A stretch of 64,000 bases of DNA from Anaerolineae bacterium (GCA_023954475.1 JAMLHW010000002.1:62001-126000), one strand, 5' to 3'; shown: positions 26,211 through 36,041, counted from the first letter of the stretch. Program-made: numbers and translations. The notes: a model not told the origin generated them from the sequence alone.

Positions 26211-27338
26211 CTATGCCGCCAGCGGCAGCGTGATCGAAACGTTGGTGCCTTCCCCGACCCTGCTTTCTACGCTGATTGTGCCGCCGTGGAGCAGTACGAT
26301 TTCAGCCACAATGGCGAGACCGAGGCCATTGCCGGGAATGGCCATCCGCAACGCCTGCTCACCGCGAAAGAAGCGATCAAATATGTATGGCAGTTCGTTT
26401 TCAGGAATGCCGACACCGGTGTCCGACACCTGCAACGTTGCGAAAGTGTCATCGGCTGAAATCGTGATTACAATTGCGCCGTTCTCTGTGAAGCGGTACG
26501 CGTTGTCCAGCAAGTGCGAAAGTGCATAAGTCAGTTGATTCTGTTCTCCGGTTACAATCACTGCAGTGGATGGTAGTGTCGTGCTCAACGACACATCTGT
26601 TTCCGCTGCGGCCACAGCGTATGTCGTCATAGTCTGCCGCACAATCGCACACAAATCAACGTCTCCAAAGGCAGTCGGTCGCCGTCTTGTCAATTCGCCT
26701 CGTGACAAAGCCAGAACATCGTCAGCCAATTTGCGCAGGCGATCGCACTGATTTTCAATGATGCTGAAATAGCGTGCTGATTTTTCGGGGCCAGCGCGTT
26801 GCAGCAACTGCACGTACAGTTGAATACTGGTCAATGGCGTACGCAATTCGTGCGACAATTCAGAAACAAAGCGTCCTTTGAGATGGTCCAATTCCTTGAG
26901 CTGCTCATTTGCTTGTTCCAGGGCACGTTCCCGTTCAGTTTGCAGCCGTTGGCGCTCGATTGCATAATGCAATGAGCGTGCGAGAAGTTCGCTTGTCAGT
27001 TGCTTTCTGGTCAAATAATCCTGTGCGCCGTGGCGTATTGCCTGCACGCCCATCATATCGTCATGTGAATTGGCAATAATGACCAATGGTGGCGTTTGCG
27101 TAATGGTCCGGAGTGTAGTAACCGCGTCCCAGCCCGTTGTATCGAGCAGGTCTGCATCAAGCAAGACGACATCAAATTTCTCTGCCGTCAGCATTGCCAT
27201 TCCTTCGGCAACAGAAGCCGCTTGCTCTACTACAAATTCAACGTCGTATGCAAAGGTGAGCAGATCGTTGACAAGGGCAACCTGCACTGGCTCGTTGGCG
27301 AGAAAAAGGACACGGTATTTCCTGATTTCAAATGGCAT
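26211..27338 (-). CDS. Hybrid response-regulator/histidine kinase
   Basis: A 375-residue soluble protein: receiver domain (about 8-122) with phospho-acceptor Asp61 in VVLLDAD, a coiled-coil link, HisKA with His163 in SELSHELRTPLTS, and HATPase_c with the N box in LSHLLDNAYRFTENG and G boxes DTGVGIPE and GNGLGLAI. With the receiver in front of the kinase it probably senses an upstream phosphorelay rather than a ligand; there is no membrane segment. The frame is open to 27392; I chose the ATG at 27338, which begins just before the first receiver strand. A TATAAC box lies about 30 bases upstream. Confidence 0.85.
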   Translation of the reverse strand: MPFEIRKYRVLFLANEPVQVALVNDLLTFAYDVEFVVEQAASVAEGMAMLTAEKFDVVLLDADLLDTTGWDAVTTLRTITQTPPLVIIANSHDDMMGVQAIRHGAQDYLTRKQLTSELLARSLHYAIERQRLQTERERALEQANEQLKELDHLKGRFVSELSHELRTPLTSIQLYVQLLQRAGPEKSARYFSIIENQCDRLRKLADDVLALSRGELTRRRPTAFGDVDLCAIVRQTMTTYAVAAAETDVSLSTTLPSTAVIVTGEQNQLTYALSHLLDNAYRFTENGAIVITISADDTFATLQVSDTGVGIPENELPYIFDRFFRGEQALRMAIPGNGLGLAIVAEIVLLHGGTISVESRVGEGTNVSITLPLAA

Positions 27339-27404
27339 TGATTTTACACAGTGAGAGGTAACCTGTTGGTTATAATCTCTCCAAAACTTCACGCTCGCAG
27401 ATGG

Positions 27405-28949
27405 TCACCTCGTGCTGTAATTTGGTAGGCCTGTTATGCCCTCTGACAAAAGGTGACGAATGACTAGCGAATCGACGATGGCTTCGACAGGCGCTCGCTC
27501 GTCAGTGAAAATGATGGTGCTGTTGCCAACTGTCGTTCTTCCTGTTGCGTAAGCGGATTGAGCGTGCTGCAGAACCTCTGCATGATTATCGATGCTACTG
27601 AGCGTTCCATTGGTGGGTTGCATGGTAGCGTAGAGGATTGTGTTCCATGTATCAGGCACATCGACAGCGTGGACGGATGGAAAGACGGTGTTCATGGTGT
27701 GCGCAAATGCGTCGACTAGTCGCCGGTCTGTTTCCGTTCGGCCGACATTGATAGCAACGACGCCGTTTGTTGTCAGATGTACCTTGACTTCTTCAAAAAA
27801 CTCACGGGTCGCCATATGCCAGGGTATGTACGGCACTTTGTATGCGTCAATGGTGATGACATCGTATAGTGTGTCGCGTTGGTTGAGTTGGTACCGTCCG
27901 TCGCCGATGATGAGGTTGAGATTCGGCCGATTCAGTTCAAAATAGCGCTTGCCGGCAGTGACGACAGCCGGATCCAGTTCAATGCCGTCGATAGGAACTG
28001 GTCCAAATACTTCACTGAACAGTGCGGCAATTGTGCCGCCGGCCAGCCCGATGACGGCGACACGCTCCGGTTGAGGTTTTTCTGTCAGCAGCGGCGCAAT
28101 CAACATCATCGACCACACCGTAGCATCGGGGCGCAAGCCTTCGTTGCAAGCTATTGAATGGATACCGGCTCCTTCATTGAGCAATAACAATTTGCAGCCG
28201 TCGCGCTCGGCAACTTGTACTGTATTGTATGCAGATTCCGTTTCGTAAAGCAAATTGCTGCGTCCCGTTAGCGAGCCGCGTGTCCAGAGCAGAATAACGG
28301 GGATCAGCAGGAGTGCCAAGAGGGCGGCTTTTTGGGCAGATTTCGGCCGAAAACGCCGCAAGCCGACAATGCCCACCAGCAACAGCAGTCCGCCGAAAAA
28401 CGTTGCCGTCAGACGCGTACCAGCCAGTGGAATGGTAATCAAAACCGGTAAATACGTACCCGCCAGACTGCCCAGCGTGGACAGGGCATAGACATGGCCG
28501 CTCACCCGACCAGCTTCTCCCACATCATCCACGGCCAGCCGCACAGCAAACGGCGACACGCAACCCAGTAATGTCACCGGGACAGCCAACGCCAGCGTAA
28601 CGCCAACCAATGAACTAATCACAGCACCGGCATTGACCGCTGCCAGTGCAGCCGCTGCTTGTCGCAGTAACACGCTTGTGAGCAGCAAAAAAAACACACA
28701 GCAATAACCGGCCAACGTGATCAATTTGTAGAAGACATATAGCTGGGGATAGCGATCTGCAAGCCGACCACCAATGAAGTAACCGAGTGTCAAAAATAGC
28801 AGGACGAGGCCAATGACGTTGGCCCAGACGATGTTGGATGTGCCGTACACGGTCTGCAACATTCGGCTTGTCGTAAATTCAACAGCCAACGTGGTCATAC
28901 CGGCGATAAAGACGGTAATGAACAAGTAGGCGCGATTACTCCTGAACAT
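27405..28949 (-). CDS. Membrane-fused spermidine-synthase-like protein
   Basis: A 514-residue protein. About seven helices of transporter-like type fill the first 230 residues (ITVFIAGMTTLAVEF; VIGLVLLFLTLGYFIGG). The rest is a spermidine-synthase/SAM-methyltransferase fold: VAVIGLAGGTIAALF is the glycine loop, GIELDP the acidic strand end, IIGDGRYQL and ITIDAYKVPYIP follow. The last motif replaces the usual DxxD active-site strand, so true aminopropyl transfer is doubtful. Such fused proteins are common in Chloroflexota and their substrates are unknown. The ATG at 28949 overlaps the end of the upstream GT39-like gene by 14 bases, so the two are co-transcribed. Confidence 0.78.
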   Translation of the reverse strand: MFRSNRAYLFITVFIAGMTTLAVEFTTSRMLQTVYGTSNIVWANVIGLVLLFLTLGYFIGGRLADRYPQLYVFYKLITLAGYCCVFFLLLTSVLLRQAAAALAAVNAGAVISSLVGVTLALAVPVTLLGCVSPFAVRLAVDDVGEAGRVSGHVYALSTLGSLAGTYLPVLITIPLAGTRLTATFFGGLLLLVGIVGLRRFRPKSAQKAALLALLLIPVILLWTRGSLTGRSNLLYETESAYNTVQVAERDGCKLLLLNEGAGIHSIACNEGLRPDATVWSMMLIAPLLTEKPQPERVAVIGLAGGTIAALFSEVFGPVPIDGIELDPAVVTAGKRYFELNRPNLNLIIGDGRYQLNQRDTLYDVITIDAYKVPYIPWHMATREFFEEVKVHLTTNGVVAINVGRTETDRRLVDAFAHTMNTVFPSVHAVDVPDTWNTILYATMQPTNGTLSSIDNHAEVLQHAQSAYATGRTTVGNSTIIFTDERAPVEAIVDSLVIRHLLSEGITGLPNYSTR

Positions 28950-30996
28950 GATCGGGGAAATCGGGTGGATCGACGAACAGGGCCCGCATCGATTCGGCCG
29001 AAAGCCTGTCCTTATTTTCAAAAATCAGTACGAGCGGTTGATCATAGACCGTAAAGCTTTCATCTACGCGCCCCCAGTTGACGCCACCTTGAGCTTCAAA
29101 ATAATCCGAAACAAAGCGTGGTGCGTCGACCTCGGCCCACGTAAACATATCTGGCTGCAAATGAATACCGGCCAAATTGGGGCTGCGATTTGTTACATAC
29201 GCCAGATCGTAGCCGAGACTCCCGTCGAAGAGCATCTCGTAGAATTGGCTTGAGTAAGGGTAGCGCTCCGGTTGACGCGGCACCACACCATAAACACGAT
29301 TGGACGCCAGCGTCACAAAGTCAGCTGCAGCAATTGACGCCAGGTTTTGGATCACTTTGGCCTCATTGTCGCCGTCTTCTGTTCCCAGCAGCCACGTTGT
29401 TTGCGCAATCTGATATTGGTTTGCCGTCCGATACTGATCATCTACCACCAAAGCTATCGGCATCTGATCATCCCAGGATTCACCCAGGATTACCGCACCC
29501 GGTTCCACATGGCGATAAATCCATTTAGATGCATCAACCCAAGAATGCGGCGTGTTGTACATATTCACAAAGCTCAAAGCGTACAGTGCAGTAAACAACA
29601 GGCACGCTGTAATTGCCAGAGCGCGTAGTTTAGGACGCTTAATCTGCCATAACATGGCAGCCGCATACAGCATCAGGAACGGCACAATCGGCTGCAGATA
29701 GCGCATGAACTTGACGTAGAAGCCGCCTGTTGTCAAGAAGAATGGCACGACCCAGGCTAATATTACCCAATGAGGTCGCGCTGTCAGGGGTACGCTCCAG
29801 GTAAAGCCGTCATCTTGCCACAATGCACGTACAGCGTGATAGATCGCCCATGCCAATCCCAGGAACGCCAATAAACCCAAAACCGGCCCCATGCCCCATT
29901 TGATTTGCATTTCCATGTGATACAGCCAGGGTAATGTGCCGGCATACTGGCGCACAAAAGGTAAATCTGATTCTCCGCTAACCATGCGCTGCTGCGTAAA
30001 GACGTTCTTAAAATAGCACGATCCTGTCGACAAATTTTCCAATTGGAACGGTCCAAACTCGATCAGACCGAGATCGGTCGAGCATGTGTTGTCGAGTACG
30101 GCGAAGGGATTGGTAACAGTGAAAGCTACCAGTGCAATAACGCCTGTTAGCACAAGCATAAGCACGCGTTTGGACAATGAGAGACCCGGTAACTCTATGT
30201 CTGTGCCATCTTGCCGTTTGCGGGCTGCACCCATCCACCACACAGTGAGCGCTAAAGGCAGCAGCAGCATGACCGCGCTAAACTTGTTGCCGACAGCAAA
30301 TCCAACTGCTGCCGCACCTACCAGCAGCCATATGATACGTTGTGTCATGGACAGACGGCGATCAATGGCGCTGACCAAGCCTAACAACGCTAGGACGACG
30401 AAAAATGTCATGAACGGATCTGACGTAAAAAAGTGGGACAACTGAATGTGCATGACATTCAGCGCAAGGAAGCTGCCAGCTAATAACCCGACAGCCGGGT
30501 GATAGAGACGTTTGCCGAGCAGGTAAAGCAAGACAATCGTACCCAAATCCATTATCGCCGCTAGAGCGCGGCCGACGATGGTAATATGCTCATATGGTCC
30601 CTGGAGGCGAGCGTTGAGGATGTCGGTTGTGAGAAACCAGTTGTCGGGCAGATACGGGATGAGCGATGGTCCGATTTGATTGACCAGATCAGAGGCGGCG
30701 ACACCCAGGTAAAGAAATAGATGGCCGTAGGCAAAATCGCGCGGTCTATCCTGGAAGACGCCCACGCCACCACCTGATGCGTCTGGAGGCCAGTAGAACG
30801 GATTGAATGAGGAGCGATTGGGAGTCAAGCCGGTCGCTAAGTCGTCAGGCCATTCAATCGTCGTGGCGACCCAACTGATATAGCGTTCATCGGGATGAAA
30901 GTGATGATATTCATCCCAGTCGATATGTGTCAATCGCAGCCATGCGGCTACGACGAGTACCAATACGAGCAACGTCGGCCAGACCCACCGTTTCAT
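28936..30996 (-). CDS. GT39-like membrane glycosyltransferase
   Basis: A 686-residue protein with a dozen or so membrane helices. The first loop has HIDWDEYHHFHPDERYI; an Asp-Glu pair at this place is the catalytic mark of PMT/ArnT-type (GT39/GT83) enzymes that use polyprenyl-phosphate sugars outside the membrane. The C-terminal 200 residues are outside the membrane. The acceptor is unknown, either protein or glycan. No Shine-Dalgarno is seen; a TAAAAT box ends seven bases before the ATG, so the mRNA may be leaderless. Confidence 0.75.
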   Translation of the reverse strand: MKRWVWPTLLVLVLVVAAWLRLTHIDWDEYHHFHPDERYISWVATTIEWPDDLATGLTPNRSSFNPFYWPPDASGGGVGVFQDRPRDFAYGHLFLYLGVAASDLVNQIGPSLIPYLPDNWFLTTDILNARLQGPYEHITIVGRALAAIMDLGTIVLLYLLGKRLYHPAVGLLAGSFLALNVMHIQLSHFFTSDPFMTFFVVLALLGLVSAIDRRLSMTQRIIWLLVGAAAVGFAVGNKFSAVMLLLPLALTVWWMGAARKRQDGTDIELPGLSLSKRVLMLVLTGVIALVAFTVTNPFAVLDNTCSTDLGLIEFGPFQLENLSTGSCYFKNVFTQQRMVSGESDLPFVRQYAGTLPWLYHMEMQIKWGMGPVLGLLAFLGLAWAIYHAVRALWQDDGFTWSVPLTARPHWVILAWVVPFFLTTGGFYVKFMRYLQPIVPFLMLYAAAMLWQIKRPKLRALAITACLLFTALYALSFVNMYNTPHSWVDASKWIYRHVEPGAVILGESWDDQMPIALVVDDQYRTANQYQIAQTTWLLGTEDGDNEAKVIQNLASIAAADFVTLASNRVYGVVPRQPERYPYSSQFYEMLFDGSLGYDLAYVTNRSPNLAGIHLQPDMFTWAEVDAPRFVSDYFEAQGGVNWGRVDESFTVYDQPLVLIFENKDRLSAESMRALFVDPPDFPDHVQE

Positions 30997-31003
30997 AATG
31001 GAG

Positions 31004-31032
31004 ATTTTAGCGTTTGAGACCTGCTATGGCGA
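31004..31032 (-). promoter_or_regulatory. Promoter of the GT39-like gene
   Basis: Minus strand TCGCCA (31027-31032), 17-bp spacer, TAAAAT (31004-31009), then seven bases to the ATG. Position predicts transcription starting at or next to the start codon. Confidence 0.45.
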
Positions 31033-31073
31033 ACACTATCTGTATTTCAGCAGTGGGCTATCAGCGAGGTATA

Positions 31074-31101
31074 AAAAAGACCGGTTTTAGCCGGTCTTTT
31101 T
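31074..31101 (-). terminator. Rho-independent terminator of rplY
   Basis: AAAAAGACCGG-TTTTAG-CCGGTCTTTTT: an 11-bp stem flanked by A and T tracts on both sides, 66 bases past the rplY stop on the minus strand. Confidence 0.88.
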
Positions 31102-31166
31102 GAAGTCAAATTACGAAATGTATCTCGTCATCCAAATAAATCATGTTGCTGTCGGTGCAAGCACCA

Positions 31167-31799
31167 TTATACAGCGTCTTCTTCTTCCGGCTCTTCAAAT
31201 TCGAATTCGTCCTCTGCTTCTTCTTCGACTTCCTCTTCCTCAAGACGTTCGACATAGACGTTGACAACAACTTCTTCCACGTTGTCCGTGATGGTTACAC
31301 CTTCAGGAGCGATAATGTCGCCAACTGTGATGGTTGAGGAGAGTGAATCCATGCTGGAAATATCGACGGTGATTTCGCTGACCAGTGCGTCGGGCAAACA
31401 TTCGATCTGGACGCTGTGTCGGAGGAAGCTGATGGCAGCGGAGACTTCGCTTTCTTCGGTAACCGGTGCGGTTCCGACGAAAACCAGAGCGGCTTCGGCC
31501 GAAATGGTTTGCGTCATATCGACCTCGTAAAAATCGACGTGTAATAGATCACCACGTGTGACATGACGCTGAATGTCACGTACCAATACACGGTGATGCC
31601 CGTTTCCGACTTGCAGATCGATCAAATCGTTGCTGCCGGCTCTATTCAGCACACGGTTGAGAACGCGACCTTCGAGCTTGACTTTTTGCGGATCACCCAC
31701 GCCGTACAAGACAGCCGGAACCTGGCCTTCCCGACGAAGCTGTTTAACCTTACTTCCCGTAATATCTCTGGGTTCTGCTACCAATATTAAATCAGTCAT
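31167..31799 (-). CDS. rplY: 50S ribosomal protein L25/general stress protein Ctc
   Basis: A 210-residue 5S-rRNA-binding protein of the long (TL5/CTC) type. The L25 domain covers about 1-92 (ITGSKVKQLRREGQVPAVLYG; IQRHVTRGDLLHVDFYEV) and the C-terminal beta domain about 93-180. The last 30 residues are almost all Glu and Asp, a common trait of long L25 proteins. The frame extends to 31859, but the ATG at 31799 gives the family start. The gene has its own terminator and no ribosomal neighbours. Confidence 0.92.
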   Translation of the reverse strand: MTDLILVAEPRDITGSKVKQLRREGQVPAVLYGVGDPQKVKLEGRVLNRVLNRAGSNDLIDLQVGNGHHRVLVRDIQRHVTRGDLLHVDFYEVDMTQTISAEAALVFVGTAPVTEESEVSAAISFLRHSVQIECLPDALVSEITVDISSMDSLSSTITVGDIIAPEGVTITDNVEEVVVNVYVERLEEEEVEEEAEDEFEFEEPEEEDAV

Positions 31800-31846
31800 A
31801 CTTTGCCTATCCTCAATACCAGACTGTGACGCCTGCCTGTTTCTGA

Positions 31847-31852
31847 TATAAT
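31847..31852 (+). promoter_or_regulatory. Extended -10 promoter before the DUF2267 gene
   Basis: TATAAT at 31847-31852 preceded by TG one base before (TGATATAAT), an extended -10. No good -35 box. The start codon lies 85 bases downstream. Confidence 0.4.
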
Positions 31853-31937
31853 CATGCACGCTTGTAAAATAGCCGCACTCCTTCAGTGGGTGCGACGGAT
31901 AAGTATAGCAATTTACGGGAATACGTCAACGAGAAAC

Positions 31938-32345
31938 ATGAGTATGACAGCTGATCTCACACCCTTTTATGATGATGTCCGGAATGCCGGATCCATGCGT
32001 TCCCCGGCACACGCCGAACGTTGGACACAGGCTACGTTGCAGATGCTTGGCGTCAATCTGGATCGCAAGAGCAAGAAGGCATTGGCAAATGCGCTGCCGA
32101 AGCCTTTAGCCGATGATTTGACAAGCGTTTTCTGGCTGCTTCATTTCCGTGACAAAAACCTGAGTGCCGTCGATTTTCAGCATCGGGTAGCCCGGCGGGC
32201 TGGCGCCAGTGACAAGCATCGCGCGCGTTTGGCAGTGATTGCCGTGTTCACCTCGTTGAAACAATATATTGACGATGATCTCGACCACCAAATTGCCGAA
32301 GCGCTTTCTCCCGAACTGCGTGCCTTGTGGGCAACACAGCCTTAA
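31938..32345 (+). CDS. DUF2267 family protein
   Basis: A 135-residue helical protein. HAERWTQATLQMLGVNLDRKSKKALANALPKPLADDL, split over the first two helices, and the second half with DFQHRVARRAG and SPELRALW follow the DUF2267 pattern, where two similar halves each end in an LP-x-(D/E)-L turn. Function is unknown. The ATG at 31938 is chosen from the domain boundary; the next Met (31944) is also possible. It is followed by an 82-base gap and the large glycan gene. Confidence 0.7.
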   Translation: MSMTADLTPFYDDVRNAGSMRSPAHAERWTQATLQMLGVNLDRKSKKALANALPKPLADDLTSVFWLLHFRDKNLSAVDFQHRVARRAGASDKHRARLAVIAVFTSLKQYIDDDLDHQIAEALSPELRALWATQP

Positions 32346-32427
32346 TTTCGGCCGAATCAATTTGCTCCCGTTTATGAGCAGCCGGTGTGCAACACGCCGG
32401 TTGCTGACCCCCATCTCTACGTAACCG

Positions 32428-35400
32428 ATGACACGGCAAACAGTGCGGACGCTTGACGGACGGGCTGTGCGTGCGCTTGTTTTTGTCGCGTTCGCCGTCG
32501 TTGTGCTGGCAACAATGGGTGCGTTGATCGTGCGGCATGCGTTTTTGACGCGCGGCATCCCGGACGATTACCCGGAACCGATAGCACACGCCGCTGCGCG
32601 GCTCGGTGTCAATGTCTACCTGTCACAAGTCGGCGAAGATGAATTGGCGGAAACCTTTGCGGCGGTTGAGGAAGCCGGTTTTACTGTAGTCAAGCAATCG
32701 TTTAACTATTCGGGCGAGAATCAGTTCGATTGGACTGTTGCTGACCGCATTGTCGATGCCGCTGCGTCTGCCGGACTCGACATTGTACCGTTGCTGGATG
32801 GTGATCCGGCCAACAACTACGCACCACCGGCTGATCCGGCTGCATTTGCCGACTGGGCAGGTGAATTTGCGCAACGCTACAGTGATGTTGTCGATTACTA
32901 CATTGTGTGGGATGAGCCAAATTTGGCGGCGCATTGGGGCAATGAGCAGGTCAATGCCGACGACTATGCCGCGTTGCTCAGCGCGACTGCTGAGACAATC
33001 CGTTCGGCCGATGCGACCGCAACCATTGTCGCAGCGCCACTGGCTCCAACAACAGAAACCAACAGTGTCAATCTCAGCGATGTGAGCTATCTCCAGGCCA
33101 TGTACGAAGCTGGTGCAGCCGATGCGTTTGATGTTGCCGCCGCCAAACCATATGGTTTTGACTATGGCCCGGATGACCGCCGCGTTGATCACGACGTACT
33201 CAATTTCAGTCGTGCCGTTCTGTTGCGCGAGGTTATGGAGCGCAACGGTGATGCAGCAACGGCACTGTGGGCCGGCAACTGGGGTTGGAATGCATTGCCG
33301 GACGATTGGCAAGGTGCGCCATCTCTTTGGGGCCGGGTTGATGAGGCGACACAGGCAGCATGGACGGCCACAGCATTGGAGCGCGTAGTGACCGAGTGGC
33401 CATGGATGGGAACGCTGTTTCTCGAAAACTGGGAACCGGCAGCGCCGGCCGACGATCCGCGCTGGGGATTCAGCATTGCCAATCGGCCGATTCTCGATGC
33501 GCTGCAGGCGGTGTTGCCGTCGGCTGCTGTGGCCTACCCAGGTTTTCATCCGGCTTCAGACGCAGACCCGGCACAGCAATATCGCGGCGACTGGCGTTTT
33601 TCGGCCGATTATGGTGCCGACAGCAGCGAAAAAACAGGCGATCAACCCCGCGACAGCGTAGAATTCCGCTTTTGGGGCACCGATCTGGGTTTGCGCGTGC
33701 GCCGCGCCGATTTTCGTGCCCGCTTCTATGTCACTGTCGACGGTGAGCCTGCCAATGCGCTGCCAACGGATGAATACGGAGCAATGCTCGTACTCGACGC
33801 ACCTGATCCGGCCGAAGATTACATCACCATTGAACCGGTCGCTGCCAATTTGCCTCCCGGAGAACATGTCGCCACCATTACGGCTGAGCGTGGTTGGGGG
33901 CAGTGGGCGCTGAACGGTTTTAGCGTTGCGTACAACCCGCCGACGACATCGTTACATCGCGCTTTGCTGCTGCTTGGCGCACTTGCCATGGCGTTGCTGG
34001 GTTTGGCCTGGCGCGATGCACGGCATGCTGATTGGGGTGCGGCAGGTACGCGTTTCCATGCCGGGTACAACCGACTGCACAGCCGGACGCAATTGGTGCT
34101 CGTCGGCGCCGTTGCGGCTGTTGTGTCGCTTACAGGCTGGTTGACCTGGGGTCAACAGGCAGCGGGTGCGTATCGCCGTCTGGGAGACGGAACACAACTG
34201 GCGGCGGTCGTCGCAACGGCGGCTGTATTTTATGTGACCCCGACATTTTTCATCACCATGGCAGCGCTGGTCGTTCTCGTTATTCTGCTCAGTTTTCGGC
34301 CGGCGTGGGGATTGGCATTGATTGCGCTGACGATGCCGTTTTATGCACTCGATTTACTTAAGCCGGTATTCAGTTATCGATTTTCGCCGGTTGAGCTGTT
34401 TACCTGGGCAGCATTGGCCGGATTTTTGCTGGCGCAGGCAACGGCGATAGCAAAACGGCGTTCACTTTCGGCCGAAAAGCCGCTGCGTCGCCGCTTGATT
34501 GGCGCTGATTATGCCGTCATCCTGTTTACTCTGGTCGCTACGGCATCGCTGTTTTTCACAGCACGGCTTGATCCGGCGCTACGCGAATGGCGCACCGTGA
34601 TCGTCGGTGCGGCACTGTTATACGCTCTGCTACGCTGGATTCGGCCGACGCCGGACGAGATGTGGGTTGTGTTGGGTGCCTGGGTACTTGGTGCTGTTCT
34701 CGTTTCCTTGATTGGCCTCGGTGAATACGGTCTCGGCAGCGATCGGATTACGGCCGAAGGCGGTTTATTTCGCCTGCGTTCGGTCTACGGCTCACCGAAC
34801 AATGTCGCGCTGTATTTCGGCCGAATACTGCCCGTGTTGCTGGCGATGCTGCTGCTCGGCCATTCAGCCGCTGTGTGGCGACGCCGTCTATACGCCGTGG
34901 CTTTGCTGCCCATCGGATTGGCCGGGATGCTGACATTCAGCAAAGGCGGCTTGCTGCTGGCGTTTCCAGTCGGCGCGTTGATCGTATTTGTTTACTGGCA
35001 GCGCGTTAACCAGCGACGAATCTGGCCGTGGCTACTTCTGTTTGTCGTGGTAGGTGGTTTGAGTTTAGTGGCGTTGCTGCGTCTGCCGCCGCTGGCCTCG
35101 CGATTTGACTTGCTCGGAGAAACGAGCCTGCTGCGTTTCAATTTGTGGCGTGCCGGTATCAATATGTTCCGCGATAATTTCTGGAGTGGTGTTGGCCTGG
35201 ACAACTTCCTCACCGCGTATCGAGGTCGTTACATTTTTGCCGAAGCGTGGCGCGAACCTAATCTGAGTCATCCGCACAATTTTTTGCTTGATTTCGGCAC
35301 GCGGCTGGGCATCTTCGGTCTTCTTGCCGGACTGTGGCTGCTGTTCACGTTGGGACGAATTGTGCTGCTGTTGCCGTTCCGGATTAGCGCAGAATGGCGT

Positions 35401-35571
35401 CCCGTTGCGGTTGGCCTTATCGCGGCATTTGGCGCGATGGTGGTGCATGGTCTCGTCGACCACATGTTTTTTCTGGTTGATCTGGCCTATGTTTTTTATC
35501 TGATGCTGGGCGTGGCAGTGTGGTTGCAGCGACCCGGTGCGCCGCCAGGCGGTGCAGGACAGCCAACGTAA
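32428..35571 (+). CDS. Glycosidase-like domain fused to O-antigen-ligase-type membrane domain
   Basis: A 1047-residue protein. A membrane helix at about 13-34 leads to an outer TIM-barrel-like domain (about 50-370) resembling GH39/GH5-type cellulase-like folds; VVDYYIVWDEPNLAAHWG near 155-172 carries the likely acid/base Glu. A beta domain of carbohydrate-binding type (about 385-510) follows, then ten or more membrane helices with the Wzy/O-antigen-ligase pattern: SPNNVALYFGR in an early loop and HPHNFLLDFGTRLGIFG near 948. The fusion suggests one protein that trims or recognises a glycan and also polymerises or ligates it. It opens the surface-glycan region that runs to 42 kb. Which glycan is unknown, and the second catalytic Glu of the barrel is not certain. 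Confidence 0.7.
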   Translation: MTRQTVRTLDGRAVRALVFVAFAVVVLATMGALIVRHAFLTRGIPDDYPEPIAHAAARLGVNVYLSQVGEDELAETFAAVEEAGFTVVKQSFNYSGENQFDWTVADRIVDAAASAGLDIVPLLDGDPANNYAPPADPAAFADWAGEFAQRYSDVVDYYIVWDEPNLAAHWGNEQVNADDYAALLSATAETIRSADATATIVAAPLAPTTETNSVNLSDVSYLQAMYEAGAADAFDVAAAKPYGFDYGPDDRRVDHDVLNFSRAVLLREVMERNGDAATALWAGNWGWNALPDDWQGAPSLWGRVDEATQAAWTATALERVVTEWPWMGTLFLENWEPAAPADDPRWGFSIANRPILDALQAVLPSAAVAYPGFHPASDADPAQQYRGDWRFSADYGADSSEKTGDQPRDSVEFRFWGTDLGLRVRRADFRARFYVTVDGEPANALPTDEYGAMLVLDAPDPAEDYITIEPVAANLPPGEHVATITAERGWGQWALNGFSVAYNPPTTSLHRALLLLGALAMALLGLAWRDARHADWGAAGTRFHAGYNRLHSRTQLVLVGAVAAVVSLTGWLTWGQQAAGAYRRLGDGTQLAAVVATAAVFYVTPTFFITMAALVVLVILLSFRPAWGLALIALTMPFYALDLLKPVFSYRFSPVELFTWAALAGFLLAQATAIAKRRSLSAEKPLRRRLIGADYAVILFTLVATASLFFTARLDPALREWRTVIVGAALLYALLRWIRPTPDEMWVVLGAWVLGAVLVSLIGLGEYGLGSDRITAEGGLFRLRSVYGSPNNVALYFGRILPVLLAMLLLGHSAAVWRRRLYAVALLPIGLAGMLTFSKGGLLLAFPVGALIVFVYWQRVNQRRIWPWLLLFVVVGGLSLVALLRLPPLASRFDLLGETSLLRFNLWRAGINMFRDNFWSGVGLDNFLTAYRGRYIFAEAWREPNLSHPHNFLLDFGTRLGIFGLLAGLWLLFTLGRIVLLLPFRISAEWRPVAVGLIAAFGAMVVHGLVDHMFFLVDLAYVFYLMLGVAVWLQRPGAPPGGAGQPT

Positions 35572-35616
35572 CTATTCGGCCGAATTCGGGTTGTTTCTTG
35601 TGGTCAGGCGTGTATG

Positions 35617-35632
35617 CAACAATTGATTGTTG
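35617..35632. promoter_or_regulatory. Inverted repeat upstream of acpP
   Basis: CAACAAT-TG-ATTGTTG, a 7-2-7 inverted repeat 29 bases upstream of the acpP -35 box. It could be an operator or a weak end for the preceding message; nothing decides between these. Confidence 0.35.
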
Positions 35633-35660
35633 AAAAACAGCGATCTGATGGTATCGTTAC

Positions 35661-35688
35661 TTGACATTAGAACTAATAAATCTACAAT
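35661..35688 (+). promoter_or_regulatory. Promoter of acpP
   Basis: TTGACA (35661-35666), 16-bp spacer, TACAAT (35683-35688). Near-consensus and well placed, about 38 bases before the start codon. Confidence 0.75.
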
Positions 35689-35725
35689 TAGACGGGTTGA
35701 AAGCTTTTTTTGCAGGAGAAATACG

Positions 35726-35983
35726 ATGGATGAAAGTATAGTAAATGAAGTGCGCGAGGCTATTACAAAGATAGTTGTCGAATTGTTGGGCGTCGATGAA
35801 AGCAGGGTGGTAGACGAAGCTCGTTTCCGTGAAGATTTAGAAGCGGACTCATTGGATTTAGTCGAATTGATTATGGCAATGGAAGAGGAATTTGAAAGCG
35901 AAATCTCTGACGAAGAGGCGCAGAAAATTACCACTGTCGGCCAGGCCGTTGAGTATATTGTCGAGCGTATGCCGCAATCATAG
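35726..35983 (+). CDS. acpP: Acyl carrier protein
   Basis: An 85-residue ACP. The phosphopantetheine site is Ser42 in [12 protein letters not shown], and the protein is very acidic, as usual. The frame extends 33 codons upstream, but the ATG at 35726 has AGGAG ahead of it and gives normal length. It stands alone with its own promoter and terminator, apart from other fatty-acid genes, so it may serve general fatty-acid synthesis or lipoate formation. Confidence 0.95.
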   Translation: MDESIVNEVREAITKIVVELLGVDESRVVDEARFREDLEADSLDLVELIMAMEEEFESEISDEEAQKITTVGQAVEYIVERMPQS

Positions 35984-36041
35984 TACAGGCACCGGCTAAA
36001 AGTTGGTGCTGATTGTCGTTTGACAACTTGGCGATAAGCAG

